Source: Flavobacterium sp. (lineage in GTDB: Bacteria; Bacteroidota; Bacteroidia; Flavobacteriales; Flavobacteriaceae). Taken from it: a stretch of DNA of 50,882 nucleotides. The stretch is from contig JAGORP010000003.1 of assembly GCA_018062725.1 (NCBI GenBank), forward strand, positions 1-50,882, written 5' to 3'. This document shows, in pieces, positions 42,201 to 50,602 of the stretch. A model generated the notes under the pieces. That model was not told the DNA's origin. It searched no databases and saw nothing but the letters and a program-made list of their open reading frames with translations. Position numbers and translations under genes: made by a program. Position 1 is the first letter of the stretch, and the number at the start of each line of letters is the position of its first letter.

Positions 42201-42615
42201 TTTCGAGTTCTTTTTTGGTGACTACTTTTTCAAAAATCGCTTCCGCATACGACACAATTATGGCTGGTTTTTTTCGGGAATTGATTCTGTTTAACACCTC
42301 CGAACGCAGTAACACATTGGCATTATCGGTTTCTTCAATTTGGTACGGTCTTCGGTACGAACTAGGGTAAAACAACACATCTTTATCGCCTAATAATTCT
42401 TCTAAATCATTCAGAATATAAGCAGCTTCCTCTTTTTCGTTACACAAAAGCAAAAAAGAATTTTCCGTTTTTTGAAAAAGCGCTTCCAACACAAAAGACA
42501 AAGAAGAACCAGAAAGTCCTTTTACATTAATCTTAGCATCACCCGAAATAGCAGTTGCCATTTGGATAATTTTTGGTTGTTCAGCAAATTTTTGAGTGAG
42601 TATGGAAGCGTTCAA
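39262..42615 (-). CDS. mfd: Transcription-repair coupling factor
   Basis: Mfd displaces stalled RNA polymerase and recruits UvrA to damaged templates. The 1117-residue protein has a UvrB-like N-terminal region (RRPYQIEETDNANVLLRSEV) and the RNA-polymerase-interacting domain (VGDYVTHIDHGIGKFGGLQ). It also has a SF2 helicase core with Walker A VCGDVGFGKTEVAIRAA, LLVVDEEQKFGV, TATPIPRTLQFS and MRGRVGRSNKKAF, and a C-terminal TRCF domain. The start is a TTG; the first internal ATG is 20 codons in. It is complete and of usual size. Confidence 0.97.
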   Translation of the reverse strand: MNASILTQKFAEQPKIIQMATAISGDAKINVKGLSGSSLSFVLEALFQKTENSFLLLCNEKEEAAYILNDLEELLGDKDVLFYPSSYRRPYQIEETDNANVLLRSEVLNRINSRKKPAIIVSYAEAIFEKVVTKKELEKNTLKIAVGDKVSIDFINEVLFEYEFKRVDFITEPGEFSVRGGILDVFSFSNDNPYRIEFFGNEVDSIRTFDVASQLSIETKNKITIIPNFENKLLQEKRESFLDYIHPKTTLFIQNTDLLGTNLDKLFGKAEESFAKLSKDIKHAAPEELFVNQQTFLKQALNFSVVELAAKPLFKVQDTFEFLVKPQPSFNKQFDLLLQNLKENRQLGIKNYLFCSNEQQAKRFHDIFESLDEQEHEHFTKDYETIVLPLFQGFIDEENGIACYTDHQIFERYHKFSIKNGYSKKQTITLKELNSLSVGDYVTHIDHGIGKFGGLQKIQVEGKTQEAIKLVYADNDIVYVSIHSLHKISKYNGKDGVPPKIYKLGSGAWKALKQKTKARVKHIAFNLIQLYAKRRLDKGYAFAPDSYLQHELESSFIYEDTPDQLKATQEVKADMENERPMDRLVCGDVGFGKTEVAIRAAFKAVDNSKQVAVLVPTTILAYQHYRTFKERLKGMPVTVNYINRFRTAKQKAEILKDLESGKLDILIGTHQLVSKNVIFKNLGLLVVDEEQKFGVNVKDKLKTIATNVDTLTLTATPIPRTLQFSLMAARDLSVITTPPPNRYPIETHVVGFNEEVIRDAVSYEIERGGQVFFINNRIENIKEIAGMIQRLVPNAKVGIGHGQMDGKKLEEVMLSFMEGEFDVLVATTIIESGLDVPNANTIFINNANNFGLSDLHQMRGRVGRSNKKAFCYFITPPYSAMTEEARKRIQALEQFSELGSGFNIAMKDLEIRGAGDLLGGEQSGFINEIGFETYQKIMQEAIEELKENEFKDLYPDENTPETKEYVKELQIDADFELLFPDDYINSVTERLSLYNDLALIKTEEKLLEFQQQLEDRFGKLPKPALALLDSLRLKWIATHLGIEKLVLKQGKFLCYFVGDQKSEYYQSSRFHKVLQFVQQHSNLCKMKEKETKNGLRLLLTFENVKSIKKALELMEMV

Positions 42616-42651
42616 AATGTTTGTATTTGTGGTAAATATACTTTGAAAAAA

Positions 42652-43320
42652 TTATTCTTTGGTTGCAAGAAAATTAATGTCGGCTAACAGTTTCTCGACC
42701 TCTTCTCTTTTGGTGCCGTCATAAAATCCACGAACACGACGTTTTTGATCGACCAACACAAAGTTTTCGGTATGCACCATGTCGTATAATTCGGATGGTT
42801 TGCCCGTTTTTACAGCCAGATACGATTTTCTAGCAATATAATAAATGTCTTTCTTGTCGCCCGTGACCAAATTCCATTTTGAATCTAAAACTCCTTTTCT
42901 TTTGGCGTATGCTTTTAAAACAGGAACACTATCGATATCGGGCGTTACCGAATGAGACAACAACATGACTTTGGGATTGTTTTTAATTTGGCTCTGTAAC
43001 CACACCATATTGTCGGTCATCAAAGGACAAATAGTAGGACAAGTCGTAAAAAAGAAATCGGCAACATATATTTTCCCTTCGTAATCTTTTTGGGTGATTG
43101 TTTTTCCGTTTTGATTGATAAAGGCGAAATCGGAAATAAAATGATTATTGGCAACATATTGAATTGTGGTATCAACCAATTCAGGATTTACCATCGAAGG
43201 AGTGTAAATTGGCAGTGATTTTTTGGGATTTAACACAAAATAAAACAACGAAACAATAACTACCGAAAGGAAAAATAACACTACTAAAAGTGTTTTAAAT
43301 CTTTTTAAAAATCGCAACAT
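42652..43320 (-). CDS. SCO1/SenC-family copper/thioredoxin-fold protein
   Basis: A 222-residue membrane-anchored protein (one N-terminal helix, LLVVLFFLSVVIVSLFYFVL) facing the periplasm. The SCO copper/redox motif is FTTCPTICPLMTDN (CxxxC), with the distal His in LLSHSVTPDIDSV. Such proteins help assemble the CuA centre of cytochrome oxidase. The ATG at 43320 is used; a TTG at 43332 lies within the probable -7 promoter element. The gene is on the same strand as mfd, 36 bases upstream of it. Confidence 0.93.
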   Translation of the reverse strand: MLRFLKRFKTLLVVLFFLSVVIVSLFYFVLNPKKSLPIYTPSMVNPELVDTTIQYVANNHFISDFAFINQNGKTITQKDYEGKIYVADFFFTTCPTICPLMTDNMVWLQSQIKNNPKVMLLSHSVTPDIDSVPVLKAYAKRKGVLDSKWNLVTGDKKDIYYIARKSYLAVKTGKPSELYDMVHTENFVLVDQKRRVRGFYDGTKREEVEKLLADINFLATKE

Positions 43321-43329
43321 TTTTATTTG

Positions 43330-43337
43330 CAAAATTA
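43330..43337 (-). promoter_or_regulatory. -7 element of the SCO-family gene
   Basis: The minus strand reads TAATTTTG (TAnnTTTG), 9 bases before the ATG, so the leader would be nearly absent. Confidence 0.45.
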
Positions 43338-43400
43338 ATTGAATTTGCAGTGATTTTAGTTAAAAACCCCGAAATAATTTTATTTACCGATGTTCCTGCT

Positions 43401-43408
43401 TATTTTTG
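43401..43408 (+). promoter_or_regulatory. -7 element of the T9SS propeller gene
   Basis: TATTTTTG is an exact TAnnTTTG match, 16 bases before the ATG. Confidence 0.5.
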
Positions 43409-43424
43409 ATAAAATTTAACTACA

Positions 43425-46400
43425 ATGAACAAATTTTACACTACTTTTTTACTTCTTTTTTCATTTATCGTCACTTTTGGACAATATAATGATAATGCCC
43501 CTTGGATGCAAAACAAAGGAGATTCCAAAAAAGAAAGAAACTTTCAAGAAATCACAACTGCTTTCAACGAATATTGGAAAGATAAGGATTTTAGAAAAAA
43601 AGGAAGCGGCTTTAAACCTTTTAAACGCTGGGAAAATTATTGGCAAAATCTGGTAAAAGAAGATGGAACCTTAATGACATCGGAAGAGTTCTGGACAGCT
43701 TGGCAACAAAAAAACAAAGCTAAAAAAAGTACGTCAAGAGCTTTACCTACAAGCAACTGGACGCCTATCGGTCCATTTACGCACACCAACACCGGTTCAT
43801 GGTCCTCTGGACAAGGAAGGGTGAATTTTGTTTATGAAGATCCTACAAATCCTAATACTCTTTACATTGGTTCACCTGCCGGTGGTATTTGGAAATCAAC
43901 CAATTCTGGTGCCAACTGGACACCCTTATCTGATCAATTGCCGCAAATTGGCGTTTCAGGTATTGCGGTCGATCACACCAATTCAAACGTAATTTATATT
44001 GCTACAGGTGACAAAGACGGTCAAGACACCTATTCTGTAGGGGTACTAAAATCGACTGATGGAGGTTTAACTTGGAACATTACGGGCCTTTCTTTTACTG
44101 GAACATCTGATTATGCCGGGGACATTATGATGCATCCTAGTAACAATCAAATTTTATGGTGTGCCACCAATTCGGGTATTTTTAAAACCTCCAATGGCGG
44201 AACAACTTGGACCAATGTGCAATCGGGTAATTTTTCCAAAGGAAATATTAGATTAAGACCGAGTGATCCCACAACCGTATATGCAGTAAGTAATACTAAA
44301 TTTTACAAATCGACCAATACTGGAGATACTTTTACGGAAATAACTACCGGTTTGCCTGCTTTATCAGGAAGACTAAACTTAGATGTGACGGCAGCCGATG
44401 CTAATTATATCTACATATTAAGTGCAACCACTGGATATGGTTTTCAAGGGGTATATCGCTCCACAAATTCAGGCACCAACTGGACAAAAATTTCAACAGC
44501 AGCAACACCTGCTATTTTTGATGGTTCTGGACAAGCAGGATACGACATGGCTTTAGCGGTATCGTCTTCCAATAAAGATGAAATTTACACAGGTCTTTTA
44601 AATGTATGGAAATCTACCAATGGTGGTTTGGGTTTTACAAAACTAAACGATTGGAGTAATCCTTCTGGACCAGCGTATACGCATGCTGATATCCATTTTT
44701 TACGATATTATGGTTCAAAATTATATGCTGGAACAGATGGTGGCGTTTATGTATCTAACAATAACGGCGCTAATTTTACCGATTTAACTGCCGGTTTGCA
44801 AATAAGTCAATTCTATAAAGTAGCCGTATCCAAACAATCTGCGGGTAAAATGGTAGGTGGATTACAAGATAATGGTGGGCATGCCTACAGCAGTAGCTCT
44901 TGGAAAAACTACTATGGTGCCGATGGTATGGATACAGCAGTAGATCCTACCAATAGTAATATTTATTATGGATTTATTCAATTTGGAGGTGGGTTGTACA
45001 TCAGTAATAATGCTGGAGAAAGCGTAGGAACGGGTGTGAGTGCTCCCGCTACCGAAACGGGCACTAATGATGATGGAGGAAATTGGGTTACGCCTTTAAT
45101 GATGAATAATTCCGGAGATTTGTTTGCAGGCTATAACCGTCTTTACAAATTAAACACGTGTACCTTCACCTGGGACGTGCAAAGCAATACTACGATTGGT
45201 TCTGGCGATGTCGAACAAATTGCTGTAGCACCAAATAACGACAACATCATGTTTGTTTCTAATGGCAATCAGCTATATAAAAGTATTGATAAAGGCATAA
45301 ATTTCAGTTTAGCCTATACAGCACCAAGCACTATCACTTCTATTTGTGTGAATTATTCGAATAATAATATCGTGTATTTGACTACCTCTGGAACTGGAGG
45401 TTTGGCACTAAAATCTACAACAGGTGGAACTAGTTTTACTTCTTTTTCAGAAAATTTACCAACACTCGGAAAAAATGTAATCAAACATCAAGGAAGAAAT
45501 TCTCTAAATCCACTTTATTTAGGAACAACATTAGGGGTATATTACAGAGATGATTCTATGTCACAATGGGAACCATTTGAAGCCAACTTGCCTAACGTTT
45601 CTGTAACCGATTTAGAAGTCAATTTAGAAGACAATATTCTAACCGCCGCTACTTACGGACGTGGAATTTGGCAAACGCCTATCCCTGTTGAAATACCAAC
45701 AAATGATGTGAAATTGGTCGAAATTACAAGTCCAACGGCAGATATTAATTGCTCTGGAAGCATTTCGCCAATAGTTGTTGTCAAAAATAACGGAACCACG
45801 CCAATTAATCAAGTAACTGTTAGTTATGACTATGGCACTGGTGTCCAAAACTATATATGGAATGGAACCATTGCTCCAAGCACTAGCCAAAACATTACTA
45901 TTCCTACCCTAACAATAACCAATAAAGGTGCCTATGTTTTAAATGTAAGTACGGCAATAACTGGAGATGCCTTTTTAGATAATAATTCCGGAAAAACATC
46001 CTTCTTTATCAACAATTCGGAAGCTCTAGGAGTTATCAATACTTTCGAATCGGCATCCGATGAATTATTAACTTCCTCTGGAAATTGTTCTGGCGTTTGG
46101 CAACGAGGTATTAACACTAACGGGGCATTAGCCACTCCTGGAAATAACGTGTATACCGTAGGAGTTAACTCCAATTATCCCGACAATAAAAAGGAATACT
46201 TATACTCAAAATGTTACGATTTTACCAATGCGGTAAATCCTGTAATCCGATTTAAATTGGGATTTGCATTAGAACAAAACTGGGACGTTGCCTACGTAGA
46301 ATATTCTACCAATATGGGACAATCATGGTCGGTTTTAGGAACACAAGGCCCTAGTTGGTATAACAGCAACCGAACTAACGCTACAACAGGAAGCGATTGT

Positions 46401-46862
46401 TATAATTGCCCAGGCGCTCAATGGACAGGTGGATCTGGAGCCCCAAACACCGGAACTGGAGCGGTTCCTGCCTTAACCTCTTATTTTTATGGCTTAAATG
46501 CTTTAATCGGACAACCGAATGTTATTTTTAGAGTGGTATTTCATTCCGATGGTGGCGTAAACGATTTAGGAATAACAATTGACGATTTTGTGATTGAAGG
46601 CACACTTTCTAACCAAGAATTTGAGTTAAAAAACATTGCTATTTATCCAAATCCATCAACAGCAATCTTTACGGTAGCTGTAGGAAATGAATCTATCGAT
46701 AAATTGCAAGTGTATGATGTTGCCGGAAAAATAATTTTTGAAACCCAACAAACGATTCAAAACCAATACAAATTGGACTTATCGTCAGCATCTTCAGGAA
46801 TTTATTTTGTTAAGATATCGTCTAACAATCAAAACATCGTGAAACGAATAATTAAAAATTAA
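43425..46862 (+). CDS. T9SS-secreted sortilin/BNR-type beta-propeller protein
   Basis: A 1145-residue secreted protein. The signal peptide is FYTTFLLLFSFIVTFG. Residues about 110-750 contain repeated Asp-box/BNR strands such as IWKSTNSGANWTPLSD, LKSTDGGLTWN, FKTSNGGTTWTN and VWKSTNGG, as in sortilin-type propellers. A CARDB-like Ig domain (about 760-870) and a jelly-roll-like region (about 880-1060) follow. The last 75 residues are a type-A T9SS sorting domain (IAIYPNPSTAIFTV, LQVYDVAGKIIF, SGIYFVKI, KRIIKN). It would be exported by the gliding/secretion machinery and attached to or released from the surface. Ligand or substrate is unknown. Confidence 0.88.
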   Translation: MNKFYTTFLLLFSFIVTFGQYNDNAPWMQNKGDSKKERNFQEITTAFNEYWKDKDFRKKGSGFKPFKRWENYWQNLVKEDGTLMTSEEFWTAWQQKNKAKKSTSRALPTSNWTPIGPFTHTNTGSWSSGQGRVNFVYEDPTNPNTLYIGSPAGGIWKSTNSGANWTPLSDQLPQIGVSGIAVDHTNSNVIYIATGDKDGQDTYSVGVLKSTDGGLTWNITGLSFTGTSDYAGDIMMHPSNNQILWCATNSGIFKTSNGGTTWTNVQSGNFSKGNIRLRPSDPTTVYAVSNTKFYKSTNTGDTFTEITTGLPALSGRLNLDVTAADANYIYILSATTGYGFQGVYRSTNSGTNWTKISTAATPAIFDGSGQAGYDMALAVSSSNKDEIYTGLLNVWKSTNGGLGFTKLNDWSNPSGPAYTHADIHFLRYYGSKLYAGTDGGVYVSNNNGANFTDLTAGLQISQFYKVAVSKQSAGKMVGGLQDNGGHAYSSSSWKNYYGADGMDTAVDPTNSNIYYGFIQFGGGLYISNNAGESVGTGVSAPATETGTNDDGGNWVTPLMMNNSGDLFAGYNRLYKLNTCTFTWDVQSNTTIGSGDVEQIAVAPNNDNIMFVSNGNQLYKSIDKGINFSLAYTAPSTITSICVNYSNNNIVYLTTSGTGGLALKSTTGGTSFTSFSENLPTLGKNVIKHQGRNSLNPLYLGTTLGVYYRDDSMSQWEPFEANLPNVSVTDLEVNLEDNILTAATYGRGIWQTPIPVEIPTNDVKLVEITSPTADINCSGSISPIVVVKNNGTTPINQVTVSYDYGTGVQNYIWNGTIAPSTSQNITIPTLTITNKGAYVLNVSTAITGDAFLDNNSGKTSFFINNSEALGVINTFESASDELLTSSGNCSGVWQRGINTNGALATPGNNVYTVGVNSNYPDNKKEYLYSKCYDFTNAVNPVIRFKLGFALEQNWDVAYVEYSTNMGQSWSVLGTQGPSWYNSNRTNATTGSDCYNCPGAQWTGGSGAPNTGTGAVPALTSYFYGLNALIGQPNVIFRVVFHSDGGVNDLGITIDDFVIEGTLSNQEFELKNIAIYPNPSTAIFTVAVGNESIDKLQVYDVAGKIIFETQQTIQNQYKLDLSSASSGIYFVKISSNNQNIVKRIIKN

Positions 46863-46882
46863 ATAGTCAATTCATTCAATTT

Positions 46883-46915
46883 AAAAGCGGTAAGTAATTC
46901 TTATCGCTTTTTTAT
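46883..46915 (+). terminator. Terminator after the T9SS protein gene
   Basis: AAAAGCGGTAAG (46883-46894) pairs with CTTATCGCTTTT (46900-46911) with one G-U pair and a 5-base loop, running into T residues. Confidence 0.8.
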
Positions 46916-46963
46916 TTCTTTTAATGCAATGTTAAATTCTAGTGTACCTTTTTTGATTTTGTA

Positions 46964-46971
46964 TACATTTG
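46964..46971 (+). promoter_or_regulatory. -7 element of the M13 peptidase gene
   Basis: TACATTTG is an exact TAnnTTTG match, 68 bases before the ATG, giving a leader of about 60 bases. Confidence 0.45.
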
Positions 46972-47038
46972 GCATCATTGTAACTTTTTGAAAAAAAAGA
47001 GACTAATGTGAAATGCTAAATTCCAAAACAAATCAATT

Positions 47039-49090
47039 ATGAAAAAAAACCTATTAACCGTTGGTAGTATTACGGTATTTTCATTTTTTGGGTGCGCCAC
47101 ATTTGCTCAAATGAGTAAACCAAACCCAGGAATCAACCTAGAGTTTATGGATAGAACCGTGAAACCTGGTGACGATTTTTTCCGTTTCGTAAACGGGACA
47201 TGGTACGATAAAACTGAAATTCCTGCCGACAAAACCCGATGGGGAAGCTTTGATGAACTACGTCAAAATACCGACAAAGATGCATTGGCAATTTTAAAAG
47301 AAGCTGCTGCAAAGAAACTGGATCCAAAATCGGATCAAGCAAAAGCCGTAAATGTATACCGTACTTTTATGGATACTGTTGCAAGAAACAAACAAGGTAT
47401 TAAACCGTTAAAACCATATTTAGCAAAAATAAACGCAATCAAATCGATTGCCGAAGTAAACCAATTAATCACCGAAATGACTCCTGAAGGTGGACTTGGA
47501 TTTTACAGTGCCGGAATTGGTCCTGATGCCAAAAATTCGAACAAAAATGTCGTGTACATCAGTTTGGGAAGCTTGGGATTACCAGACCGTGATTATTATG
47601 TTTCTGAAGATAAAGATTCTAAAGAAAAACGCGAAAAATATGTCGCTCACGTAGCTAGAATGCTTCAATTTTTAGGTGAAAAACCAGAAATGGCTCAAAA
47701 AAATGCCGAAAAAGTTCTAGCTTTAGAAACCGAAATGGCACGTCCTCGACTAGACCGTGTAGAACGTCGTGACCGAAGAAAAACCTACAACCCAATGACC
47801 GTTGCCGAGTTGCAAAAATTAACACCATCGGTAAACTGGAATGGTTATTTACAAGGAATCGGAATCGGAAAAATTGATACTTTAGTGGTTTCACAACCCA
47901 AATACATGACGGCTTTAGAAGATATTTTTAAAACCAATAAAATTGAAGATTGGAAAGCCTATTTACGTTGGACATTGATCAACAAATCAACTGGCGTTTT
48001 AACCACAGATATCGAAAATGCCAATTGGGATTTTTACAGCAAAACGTTAACAGGTGCTTTAAAACAACGTCCACGTGAAGAAAGAGCTTTACAAGTTGTA
48101 AACGGAACGGTAGGTGAAGCTTTGGGTAAATTATATGTAGAAAGAAAATTCCCAGCTGAAGCCAAAGAAAAAGCCAAAGCCATGATTGAAAATGTGTTTT
48201 TAGCCTTTGAAAACAGAATCAACAACTTGCCTTGGATGACGCCAGAAACACGTAAAGGAGCAATTGAAAAATTAAGAAAATCGACGGTAAAAATCGGATA
48301 TCCTGATAAATGGAAAGATTATTCAAAATTAGTAATTGCATCGAAAGAAGAAGGCGGAAACTACTACGATAATATGAAAAATGTAGCGCGTTGGGGATTT
48401 GAAGAAAACCTAGCCGATTTACAAAAACCAGTAGATAAAACCCGCTGGGGCATGTCACCACAAACGGTAAATGCTTATTTTAATCCATCTTATAACGAAA
48501 TTGTATTCCCTGCCGCAATTTTACAACCTCCTTTCTACGATTATAAAGCCGATGAAGCAGTAAATTATGGTGGAATTGGAGCCGTAATTGGTCACGAAAT
48601 TTCGCATGGCTTTGACGATTCAGGTTCGCGTTATGATGCCGATGGAAACTTAAAAAACTGGTGGACAGAAGATGATTTAAAACAATTCACAGGCCTTGGA
48701 GGTGCTCTAGCCGCACAATACAGCGCTTTAGAACCGCTACCAGGTACCTTTGTTGACGGTAAATTTACCCTAGGAGAAAACATTGGTGACTTAGGCGGTG
48801 TAAATGCTGCTTATGACGGATTACAATTATTCTTAAAGAAAAATGGCAATCCAGGATTAATTGATGATTTTACACCAGAACAACGTTTCTATATTTCTTG
48901 GGCAACCATTTGGCGTTCTAAAATGAGAGATGAAGCGATCAAAAATCAAGTAAAAACCGATCCGCATTCTCCTGGAATGTATCGTGCTTATGTGCCTCTA
49001 CAAAATGTGGATGCGTTTTACAAAGCTTTCGATATTAAAGAAGGAGATAAATTATATCTACATCCAGAAAAACGAGTGAAAATTTGGTAA
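47039..49090 (+). CDS. M13-family zinc metalloendopeptidase (PepO/neprilysin-like)
   Basis: A 683-residue exported oligopeptidase. A signal peptide or lipoprotein-like leader (VGSITVFSFFGCATFAQ) precedes the mature chain. The zinc site is VIGHEISHGFDD (HExxH), the third ligand motif is GENIGDLGGVNAAYDG, and NAYFNPSYNEIVFPAAILQ is the substrate-binding NAY(F/Y) segment. The C-terminal SPGMYRAYVPLQNVDAFYKA is also typical. Length matches the family (about 680). It likely degrades small peptides in the periplasm or at the cell surface. Strong hairpins at both ends isolate it as a single gene. Confidence 0.95.
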   Translation: MKKNLLTVGSITVFSFFGCATFAQMSKPNPGINLEFMDRTVKPGDDFFRFVNGTWYDKTEIPADKTRWGSFDELRQNTDKDALAILKEAAAKKLDPKSDQAKAVNVYRTFMDTVARNKQGIKPLKPYLAKINAIKSIAEVNQLITEMTPEGGLGFYSAGIGPDAKNSNKNVVYISLGSLGLPDRDYYVSEDKDSKEKREKYVAHVARMLQFLGEKPEMAQKNAEKVLALETEMARPRLDRVERRDRRKTYNPMTVAELQKLTPSVNWNGYLQGIGIGKIDTLVVSQPKYMTALEDIFKTNKIEDWKAYLRWTLINKSTGVLTTDIENANWDFYSKTLTGALKQRPREERALQVVNGTVGEALGKLYVERKFPAEAKEKAKAMIENVFLAFENRINNLPWMTPETRKGAIEKLRKSTVKIGYPDKWKDYSKLVIASKEEGGNYYDNMKNVARWGFEENLADLQKPVDKTRWGMSPQTVNAYFNPSYNEIVFPAAILQPPFYDYKADEAVNYGGIGAVIGHEISHGFDDSGSRYDADGNLKNWWTEDDLKQFTGLGGALAAQYSALEPLPGTFVDGKFTLGENIGDLGGVNAAYDGLQLFLKKNGNPGLIDDFTPEQRFYISWATIWRSKMRDEAIKNQVKTDPHSPGMYRAYVPLQNVDAFYKAFDIKEGDKLYLHPEKRVKIW

Positions 49091-49103
49091 TCAGATTGTT
49101 TCC

Positions 49104-49133
49104 AAAAAAGGCGCTACTAGCGCCTTTTTTTTT
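49104..49133 (+). terminator. Terminator after the M13 peptidase gene
   Basis: AAAAAAGGCGCT (49104-49115) pairs with AGCGCCTTTTTT (49119-49130) across a 3-base loop, followed by more T residues. Confidence 0.9.
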
Positions 49134-49181
49134 ATCCTATAAACAAGAATAAAGTGATCTACAAAATGAGTTTTATCATAT

Positions 49182-49209
49182 TTTGTATGGTCTATCCCTC
49201 GTACATTTG
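49182..49209 (+). promoter_or_regulatory. Promoter of the acetyl-CoA hydrolase/transferase gene
   Basis: TTTG (49182-49185), 16 bases, then TACATTTG (49202-49209), 14 bases before the ATG. The spacer is slightly short. Confidence 0.55.
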
Positions 49210-49223
49210 TAAAAAAATAAGTC

Positions 49224-50501
49224 ATGGGAAAATACGTTTCGGCAGCAGAAGCTGTAAAAGTGATACAATCTGGAGATCGAGTTTATGTACAAGCTGCAGC
49301 AGCTACCCCCTCTGTGTTAACAAAAGCACTAACAGATCGCGCCTCCGAATTAAGAAATGTAGAAATTTGCCACTTACACACCGAAGGAGAAGCGCCGTAT
49401 GCCCATCCCGATTTAGCCGCAAGTTTTCATGTGAACTCTTTTTTTATTGGGGCTAATGTTCGACATACATTAAACGCTGGTAACGGTTCCTATACTCCTG
49501 TTTTTTTAAGTGAATTACCACATTTGTTTCGCAAAAAAGTAGTGTTATTAGATGTGGTTTTTATACATGTATCACCACCTGATATTCATGGCTATTGCTC
49601 TTTAGGAACTTCCGTTGAAGCCAGTATTGCCGCTGTCGAAAACGCTAAAATAGTAATCGCTCAAGTAAACCCACAAATGCCAAGAACTTTCGGAGATGGC
49701 ATTTTACATGTTTCCGAAATTGATTATCTCGTTGAAGTAAATACGCCAATATATGGTCATGAAGTCGCTCCAATTTTACCGGAAGAAGCAAAAATTGGTC
49801 AATTTGTTGCCAGTTTAATCGAAAATAAAAGCACACTACAAATGGGTATCGGATCGATTCCAAATGCCGTTTTAGCACAATTGAAAAACCATAAAGACTT
49901 AGGACTGCATACCGAAATGTTTAGTGATGGTGTGATTGACTTAATCGAAAGCAATGTCATCAATTGCAACTACAAAGGCACCCTTCGAGGAAGAGCTTTG
50001 GCAACATTTCTAATCGGTTCGCAACGATTGTATGATTTCGTAAATGACAATCCGTTTATCGAAATGAAAGAATCCTCAATGGTAAACGACACCGCACGCA
50101 TTCGTAAAAATCCGAGAATGGTTGCTATTAATTCGGCTATAGAAGTAGATGTGACTGGACAGGTTTGTGCCGACTCTATCGGAATGAGAATGTATTCTGG
50201 AGTTGGAGGACAAATGGATTTTATCAGAGGCGCATCATTGAGCGAAGGAGGAAAAGCCATCATCGCATTGCCTTCCATCACAAAAAGAGGCGAAAGCAGA
50301 ATTGTACCTTATTTGAAACAAGGAGCCGGAGTAGTTACAACCCGTTCTCATGTTCAATACATCATCACCGAAAATGGAATTGCCGATCTATACGGTAAGA
50401 CGCTAAAACAACGTACTGCCGAAATGGTGAAAATTGCTCATCCGCTTCACCAAGAACAAATTGAACGTGATTATTATAATTGTTTGAAGCAAGGTAAATA
50501 A
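49224..50501 (+). CDS. Acetyl-CoA hydrolase/CoA-transferase family protein
   Basis: A 425-residue family-I-like CoA transferase, closest in pattern to 4-hydroxybutyrate/acetyl-CoA transferases. IQSGDRVYVQAAAATPSVL opens the first domain and MGIGSIPNAVLAQL the second. The probable catalytic Glu is in HTEMFSDGVIDL near residue 231. GVGGQMDFIRGASLSEGGK and HVQYIITENGIADLYG complete the C-terminal domain. It moves CoA between short-chain acids, perhaps acetate and succinate; exact partners are not readable. It stands alone between two promoters. Confidence 0.93.
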   Translation: MGKYVSAAEAVKVIQSGDRVYVQAAAATPSVLTKALTDRASELRNVEICHLHTEGEAPYAHPDLAASFHVNSFFIGANVRHTLNAGNGSYTPVFLSELPHLFRKKVVLLDVVFIHVSPPDIHGYCSLGTSVEASIAAVENAKIVIAQVNPQMPRTFGDGILHVSEIDYLVEVNTPIYGHEVAPILPEEAKIGQFVASLIENKSTLQMGIGSIPNAVLAQLKNHKDLGLHTEMFSDGVIDLIESNVINCNYKGTLRGRALATFLIGSQRLYDFVNDNPFIEMKESSMVNDTARIRKNPRMVAINSAIEVDVTGQVCADSIGMRMYSGVGGQMDFIRGASLSEGGKAIIALPSITKRGESRIVPYLKQGAGVVTTRSHVQYIITENGIADLYGKTLKQRTAEMVKIAHPLHQEQIERDYYNCLKQGK

Positions 50502-50554
50502 TTCATTTAGAGGCTACTTTAAAAACCATCTGTCTGGTTTCAATAGTTTCGTGT

Positions 50555-50584
50555 TTTGTTTTTCAAATCAAATTACTACATTTG
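50555..50584 (+). promoter_or_regulatory. Promoter of the D-2-hydroxyacid dehydrogenase gene
   Basis: TTTG (50555-50558), an 18-base spacer and TACATTTG (50577-50584) form a canonical Bacteroidota promoter. It forces the start codon downstream of about 50590. Confidence 0.7.
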
Positions 50585-50602
50585 ATAAACTCGAATTCTA
50601 TT

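Noticed and set aside
41933..42370. 145-codon plus-strand frame inside mfd
   Set aside because: It is a shadow of the mfd N-terminal region, with no promoter or family similarity.
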